Assembly: GCF_017562075.2 (NCBI RefSeq)
Contig: NC_054081.1
Coordinates: 22,379,793 to 22,443,792 of the forward strand
Direction: 5' to 3'
Length of the DNA: 64,000 nucleotides
Source of the DNA: Anopheles merus
Taxonomy: Eukaryota > Arthropoda > Insecta > Diptera > Culicidae
Shown here: one piece after another, positions 58,573 to 64,000 of the stretch
How the letters are laid out: every line of letters begins with the position of its first letter
Position numbering within the stretch: position 1 is the first letter of the stretch
Made by a program: the position numbers and the translations under genes
Notes under the pieces: generated by a model
Databases searched by the model: none
What the model saw: only the letters and a program-made list of their open reading frames with translations
Told to the model about the DNA's origin: nothing

Positions 58573-60408
58573 ACTAAGTCCACGCATACACCGAAATCTA
58601 TTACGTACAAAGGAGCAACAAGTGCCAACACTAATGACATGTGCAATCTCTTCGCGGATCGCTTCGCAGATTGCTTTTCACCGGCCATGAATGATACCGA
58701 TACCATTGATGCTGCTCTCGTCAACACTCCGGCTGGCGCAATTAACATGAGCACTCCTTTCATCGACAGTGAGATCGTTTTATCTGCCCCAGCGCAACTA
58801 AAGCCTTCCTTCGCTCCAGGACCCGACGGAATTCCTTCTACCGTGCTGAAACGCTGTCAAACGACAGTAGCACCTATCCTTGCAAAATTGTTCAATGCAT
58901 CGCTAGCCAATGGCTACTTTCCCAAAACATGGAGGAAATCTTGGATGGTTCCTATTTACAAAAAGGGCGACAGGACAGATGCCATCAACTACCGGGGTAT
59001 TACATCTTTGTGTGCCATTGCCAAGGTGTTCGAACTAGTGATATACAAAAATCTGCTAAGTGATGCCGCAGCTACCTAAGCCCGTATCAACATGGATTCG
59101 TGCCATAAAAGTCGACTACCACGAACCTGGTTGAATTTGTAACCTATTGCACTAGTCAAATTGATGCCGGAGCTCAAGTCGATGCAATTTATACAGATCT
59201 GAAAGCATTCGACTCTCTTCCGCACGCAATTCTTCTCGCTAAACTCGACAAGCTAGGAGTTCCCAGCTCGCTCGTACAGTGGCTTAAGTCTTACCTAATT
59301 AATCGCACATACATCGTGAAAATTGATAAGCACATGTCCAAAGAAATAGTCAGCAGCTCGGGTGTGCCACAAGGAAGCAATATTGGCCCGCTTCTCTTCA
59401 TATTGTTTATCAACGATGTTACCCTCGCTTTACCTCCCGACAATATTAGTCTGTTTGCCGACGACGCAAAATTTTTTGCGCCTATTCACAACACAGGTGA
59501 TTGTACATTCCTGCAAGACTGCATCGAAATTTTCTGTTCGTGGTGCAAGCGTAATGGACTGACTATCTGCATCGAGAAATGCTACTGTGTGTCTTTTAGT
59601 CGATGCAGGAGCCCAGTGACTGGGACCTACTTCATGGACGGCACTGCAGTTAATCGACAGAATCATGCCAAAGTCCTGGGCGTTCTGCTTGACTCTAGCT
59701 TGAACTTTAAACAGCGTATCGATGACGTTGTAGCCAGAGGAAATCAATTACTTGGCGTGGTTATCCGGACAACTAAAGAATTCCGCAACCCCATGTGCAT
59801 CAAAGCTGTGTACAACTGTGTCGTTCGTTCGGTTCTGGAATATTCGTGCGTAGTCTGGAGCCCAACTACCGCTTCTTCAATTGCTCGACTTGAGGCGATT
59901 CAACGTAAGCTCACGCGATATGCCCTACGCCTACTTCCCTGGCAGGATCGCAATAATCTTCCTCCGTATGCTGCGCGATGCCGTCTTCTAGGCCTTGAAC
60001 CTCTTTCGGTTAGAAGAAGCAATGCACAGTGCTCTTTCATCGCTGGATTGCTAAATGGCTCTATCGACTCATCGCCTTTGTTGCATCGAGTCGATATCTA
60101 TGCACCATCCCGAACACTTAGGTCTAGAGAAACTCTACGGCTCGCACAACCCCGTTCCAGTGCTGGTCGGTCTGACCCTATGTTCCGCATGTCGGCTGTC
60201 TTCAACACTGTCTCGGATTGCTTCGACTTCGACATCTCAACTCAGTGCTTGAAGGAACGTCTCCGGCTTTTGCCGTGGCCGCAGTGAATTGCGATGCATA
60301 TCGTGTTTTTCCTTTGTTTTTTTTTTCTCAATTGAACTGTTACATCTTAATTAGGCCATACGGCCCGTTGAAGATTAAATAAATAATTATAATAATAATA
60401 ATAATAAT
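58573..60408 (+). mobile_element. 5'-truncated CR1-clade element inserted in the inverted unit
   Basis: Copy 1 of the host unit preserves the uninterrupted site (complement of ~44,990-45,000: GTAGTAAGAGTGAAGG). Here GTAGTAAG (ending 58,572) and GAGTGAAGG (from 60,411) are separated by the CR1 sequence, and TAAG is shared at the junctions. The insert starts inside ORF2, before the reverse transcriptase, and ends with GGCCATACGGCCCG and an (AAT)n tail (60,380-60,410). This is an ordinary 5'-truncated non-LTR insertion. Confidence 0.88.
58639..60287 (+). pseudogene. CR1 ORF2 reverse transcriptase and C-terminus
   Basis: The frame 58,639-59,079 reads MCNLFADRFADCF, FAPGPDGIPSTVLKRC, WMVPIYKKGDR and NYRGITSLCAIAKVFE. 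A shifted stretch (59,080-59,315) holds QHGFVP, NLVEFVT and motif A AIYTDLKAFDSLPH (one residue shorter than usual). The frame 59,316-60,287 carries motif B SSGVPQGSNIGPLLFILFINDV, motif C SLFADDAKFF, the LGVLLDSSLNFKQR thumb and the C-terminal block ARLEAIQRKLTRYALR...YAARCRLLGLEPLS, ending at a natural stop. It is the least damaged RT in the window apart from the 21.7-24.4 kb copy, but frameshifted and lacking the endonuclease. Confidence 0.88.
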
Positions 60409-61381
60409 AAGAGTGAAGGATATTATGCTACACTTAATGAAACTATTTTGAATTGCTGGCAAAAATCCGTAGTTGACTCCGATCCAATTTCGATAATTTC
60501 GGAATCGACTGCGGAAGGAAGGTTCGCCCAGCATTATCCGGAGTCATTCAGAATTTCCCAAGAGTTCGAAATCCCCAAGAGTCGTTCGGAATCGTTCAGA
60601 ATCGCCCGGAGGCATCCGGATGTTCAATATCTGTCGAGTACAATCGTGTATCAATTTACAAAAATATCAAATGTTTCCTATGTACGGCCTTTTCGGATCG
60701 TTTTTCCTGAATAAAAATAGATAACTTTTAACTTTTAACTACTTATGAACTTTTAATAATTAACTATTAACTCGGTCATTTATTAACTGTTAACTCAAAC
60801 TAATCACACATCAAAATTTCAAAACGTGAATGTTTAATCTTAATGAGTAATGGAATTACATCGTATGGATCAATTTTATTCCTGGATTTATTCAATTAAC
60901 AAACAAAATTATTGTAATTATATCCGCTACTGGAAGCCTCCAAACTGTTTCCGATGTTACAAATATCCATTGATACAACGATGTCTACAACTATGATAAT
61001 GGAAGTAAATTTTCTGCTTGCTTTTGTGTACAACTATGTAAAAACCCTTAAATTATACCTACAGCTTATCAGCGAAAGCAACCAGCAACAGAATCTCCAG
61101 CGCACACCAATATATCAAAGACCAAGCCGGTATCACAGGCCGCCTGATATAATGAAAATGTAAGTAAACGGTATAGCATAATGAAGTTTTAAAAAATATC
61201 GTTTTTATTTATACTCATAGATTATAAGCTAATAAATGCACTTCATACCATGGAAATTCAGCGATAACAGCTGAAAGAACCGTTCGACTTGCAATTAAGC
61301 ATCGACTTGCATGAACGCAATGCGGTTTTTGCACAGCAAAAAGTAAACAAAAGAGTTTCGTTTGAGTTTTTCATTTTGACA

Positions 61382-62424
61382 GCGGATGTGGTGATGGCTC
61401 GAGCCGGTTGGAACAGATCATTGTTCGTAGGGGGTTCAAAGTGATTACCCGTCCGGCAAAATGAGTATATTTTTTGAGTGATTTGAGTACCGCCCCCCCC
61501 GTGCGGCAAAATGAGTGTATTTTTTGAGTGATTTGAGTACCGTCCCCCGTTAGCAATTACTCTTGGAGGAATGAGTTACACCTCGTGCGAGCTCTCCCCC
61601 TCCCCACCCGGAATGCACGGTGCGCTCTGCAGTTCTCAATGTGTTCGTGTTCATTCCAGTCATGCTACCAACACATCCAAAGATATTTGTTCCTTTCGTT
61701 TCTCGTTTTCTTTCATGCATAGACACGATCGCAAATGCGCACTTATTCCAACAACAAACACGGTCATTTTTTATTACATTAAACACTTTATTGAAACTTA
61801 AATGTGTTAACTCTCGTAACATATTTAGAACCTGACAAAAATACGCATCATGTCGTCGTACTGCTAAGTACGACCTCCATCCAGCAAACACATATCTGTG
61901 AATAAATGGACCCTTACCTGTCGTTGCCCGCACCGCATGTGCGTCTGCGCACACTGTTTGTTCACATCACACTTCACCAAAACACACCGGCGCACGAGAC
62001 TTCGAAAGAAATGCGCACCAACGCAGAAACACTGCGCGCGGGACTTAGAACAAAACGCGCAAAACCATCTCCGGCAACGCGTCGCGCTGTACTGGTGGTT
62101 TTGTACGCGTTGGAGCGGGGACATACGGAGCGATGGTTCGATGCTGTAGTGTAAGCGAGACAACACGATGTGACGAGCAGCTCCAAGTTGTTGAGCTCGC
62201 TGAAAGAAGACACACACATTCAAAGACAGCTCGGCAAAGCACGGCATTTGTATTGGTGTTACTGAAGCGCGCGTGTAAAACAGAATGCGAACTCTCATCG
62301 CAGCGCGTTTCTCCTTGCTTCCTCAAGCTTCCTCTTACCCCACGGCCCGAATCACTCAAAATTTGGGATCTCATTGTTTGCGTGGTAGTGACGACACTGA
62401 GCGCCGGTTCATTTTAAGATTGCT
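61382..62424. other. Segment present only in copy 2 of the inverted unit
   Basis: It separates the GAGTTTTTCATTTTGACAG side from the TGAGTTCTGCTCATACC side, which are contiguous in copy 1. It contains a ~46-bp tandem duplicate (GCGGCAAAATGAGT-TATTTT, ~61,453-61,500 and ~61,502-61,548). The rest is GC-richer DNA with short open frames on both strands, none recognised. It may be an insertion here or a deletion in copy 1. Confidence 0.5.
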
Positions 62425-62490
62425 CTCTGAGTTCTGCTCATACCAATGACCAGAGAACAAGCAGATATTAAGCAACCCTACAAGCAAAGA

Positions 62491-63260
62491 GAATGAAAAA
62501 GTATGCGATTTTCAGGCGAGGGGCATGTAGAAGCAGGGGGAGACGGTTGGAAATACGCGTAATTACGCGGAGGCGCGTGCGTGTTTTGATTTCTACAAAG
62601 TTTTTGCACTCACACAATTCCACATGTGTGAATGTGTGCGTTCACTTCCAGCCTGCGCGCTCAGTTTGGTTTTCTCGCAGCGGCATGCTGGTATCGGTGT
62701 CTCGCTCGCACTAGTGCAGCGAGTGTTCCTCTGTGCGCTCCCTTCCGTTCCTCCACACTAAATCGTCAGTTAAGCTCAAGCGTTCGCCGTGAATGGCTAC
62801 GCGCTTGTTAGCCTAAGTCCTGGGCGATCGAAGCTTCGCTAAGTGTTGAAGTGTTGTGCACATTGAAATGAAGCTGCGCTTATCTTTCAGCGTTTATCTT
62901 AAATGTGTGATTTGCCCTGCATTATTTCAATGTTTTTTTTTGCTGTATTGATCATAAACAACGGGATCCACGCAGTTTAGGCGGCTATTTGAAATACTAC
63001 GATTTTTTTAAAAATAATGTGTGTGGTTTGCAGTAAGATTGTGTGGAGTTATTTATTTAAATGTGCTTTTATTTTCAATATAAGTGATAAAATATAAACC
63101 AAGTTTAATGTGTTCAAGTTTTTGTTTTGATTCGGGTGCACCAAGTCCGTGTGGAGGGATGCGCACAGTGTGCTACGAAAGAAACGAGCGCGAGGGGATG
63201 TCAGTCCAGCGCAGCGCAATTCGCTGGAATCAAGTAGGAGGGGGTACCAGTTAGTGATGT
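62491..63260. other. Non-coding DNA, GC-richer, unclassified
   Basis: CG-rich words and GTGTGT tracts at 62,510-62,760 contrast with the AT-rich surroundings. A TCAGTT word at ~62,766 could be an initiator, but no TATA box, downstream element or first exon can be confirmed. Confidence 0.3.
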
Positions 63261-63276
63261 GCTGTATGGAGCGCAC

Positions 63277-63690
63277 CCACCACTCCGATCCGACTCCGAA
63301 TATTGTTATTTCGATTCCGACTCCGGCAAAATGGAACCACTAGATCCGCCCGGAGTCGGAGTCGTTAGGAGACGCTCGGAGTCGTCCGGAGTCGTCCGGA
63401 GTCTTCCAGAATCGACTCCGGATGACTCTGATTCCGGGCGACTCCTTGTGACTCCGACGGCTCCGAATGACTCCGACTTCGGACGACTCCGAACGACTCC
63501 GAACGACTCCTAACGACTCCGAACGACTCCTAACGACTCCGGACGACTCCGAGCTACTCCGAACGACTCCGGACGACTCCGGACGACTCCGAACGACTCC
63601 CAACGACTCTTAACGATTCCGGGCGACTCCGGACGACTCCGACTCCGGGCGACTCCGGGCGATTCCGAACGACTCCGGATATTGCAGCGC
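63277..63690. repeat. 10-bp GACTCCGAAC-type minisatellite array
   Basis: More than 25 imperfect units of GACTCCGAAC/GACTCCGGAC. The period of 10 is not a multiple of three, so the Ser/Arg-rich open frames on both strands are by-products. The sequence that follows (GACTCCGGATTTTTGCCAA at ~63,743) also borders the minisatellite parts of the inverted unit (44.9 and 60.5 kb). Confidence 0.88.
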
Positions 63691-63775
63691 GGACCTACTT
63701 TCCAGAGTCGATTTCGAATTTATCGGAGTCGAATTTGAGTGGACTCCGGATTTTTGCCAACTTTATCCATCTTTA

Positions 63776-64000
63776 GTGTAGTGTCTTAAGTACAGGTATA
63801 ACGTAAGCGTATAGTGTAAGCGTATAGTGTAATTGTTACAGATACAGTATATCTTTGCATATGTAAGGATATGAATAAATGGTCAGTCATAAAACAGTAC
63901 TCGATCAAGCAACACGCAACTCTATAATAGTTGGCAACGAGGATAAAGCTACCGAAAAAGTCAAATTACACAAGTCTAAAGTCATGTCGTTAATAGGTGA
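63776..64000 (+). mobile_element. Probable LTR end, primer binding site and gag start
   Basis: An AT-rich stretch with a duplicated GTAAGCGTATAGT (63,805-63,832) and ATGAATAAATGG leads to TTGGCAACGAGGATAAAGCT at 63,931. This resembles the TTGGCGACGAGGAT-type region just after the 5' LTR of some insect gypsy-like elements. An ATG at 63,984 (MSLIG) may open gag. The window ends here, so neither LTR length nor the element class can be verified. Confidence 0.35.

Larger units (their letters stand above)
58223..62490 (+). repeat. Unclassified inverted unit, copy 2, with insertions
   Basis: The reverse complement of 43,905-45,330, in three blocks: 58,223-58,572, 60,411-61,381 and about 62,425-62,490. 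The first gap is a CR1 element. The second gap (61,382-62,424) is DNA absent from copy 1. An 89-codon stretch at 60,448-60,714 is almost identical to the minus-strand frame at 45,169-44,678, but it includes minisatellite-derived residues, so coding function is doubtful. Confidence 0.75.

Noticed and set aside
62750..62800. Arthropod core promoter (TCAGTT initiator)
   Set aside because: The initiator word alone is too common. No TATA box, clear downstream element or following exon was found.
63259..63603. Ser/Arg/Val-rich open frames (ESSGVVRS-type repeats)
   Set aside because: They are produced by the 10-bp minisatellite read in three frames. The period is not a multiple of three and no start context or similarity exists.

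Overview
This window looks like gene-poor, transposon-dense eukaryotic DNA. The organism is most likely an insect, and an anopheline mosquito is my best guess. That is an inference from the mix of elements: several CR1-clade (T1/Q-like) and I-clade non-LTR retrotransposons, a tRNA-derived SINE with a GAA-rich tail in about nine copies, Tigger/pogo, hAT-like, PIF/Harbinger-like and piggyBac-like DNA elements, and Ty3/gypsy LTR elements. I see no bacterial operon, CRISPR array, rRNA gene or functional tRNA gene. The only convincing host-gene candidate is one 198-bp internal exon at 13,683-13,880 with good splice sites. Its peptide resembles the C-terminal region of insect Runx/Lozenge-type proteins (tentative).

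Layout. 1-2,778: a near-perfect palindrome (1,378-bp arms, 22-bp loop). Each arm carries a decayed fragment of 6-phosphogluconate dehydrogenase (Pgd). 2,814-5,604: a TTAA-flanked MITE, an LTR-like dispersed repeat and a TA-flanked MITE. 6,540-8,454: a Tigger transposase pseudogene split by another TA-flanked MITE. 9.0-13.4 kb: a 5'-truncated gypsy-type element with PPT and probable 3' LTR, then an integrase fragment of a second gypsy lineage, then the Runx-like exon. 14-19.4 kb: a CR1 3' fragment, two SINEs and AT-rich non-coding DNA. 19.4-26.5 kb: a fragmented, partly inverted RTE-like element with a nearly complete CR1 element (20.2-24.8 kb) lodged in it. 27-33.4 kb: SINEs, a 540-bp MITE and two damaged CR1 copies. 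33.4-36.4 kb: hAT-like non-autonomous element copy 1. 36.4-38 kb: antisense gypsy gag/protease. 38.2-42.3 kb: antisense I-clade element. 43.9-45.3 kb: a unit repeated in inverted orientation at 58.2-62.5 kb. 45.4-45.9 kb: a second Pgd fragment. 46-49 kb: the second 540-bp MITE and a 185-bp Harbinger-like MITE. 50-58.2 kb: one CR1 element that received hAT-like copy 2 (perfect 8-bp TSD), a SINE, a TTA-flanked MITE, an LTR-like repeat and a TA-flanked MITE. 58.6-60.4 kb: a CR1 element sitting inside the second copy of the inverted unit, with the empty site preserved at 45.0 kb. 63.3-63.7 kb: a 10-bp minisatellite. 63.8-64.0 kb: probable end of an LTR followed by a primer-binding-site-like sequence.

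The elements do not form a pathway. What they record is a nesting order: retrotransposons landed first, and DNA elements, SINEs and MITEs landed in them. Several insertions can be dated relative to each other because the target reading frame, the TSD or an empty site survives. The most unusual objects are the palindrome with a captured Pgd fragment, the two 2.8-2.9 kb hAT-like copies carrying a Tc1 transposase N-terminus and a long CA array, and the unclassified inverted unit with its filled and empty sites.
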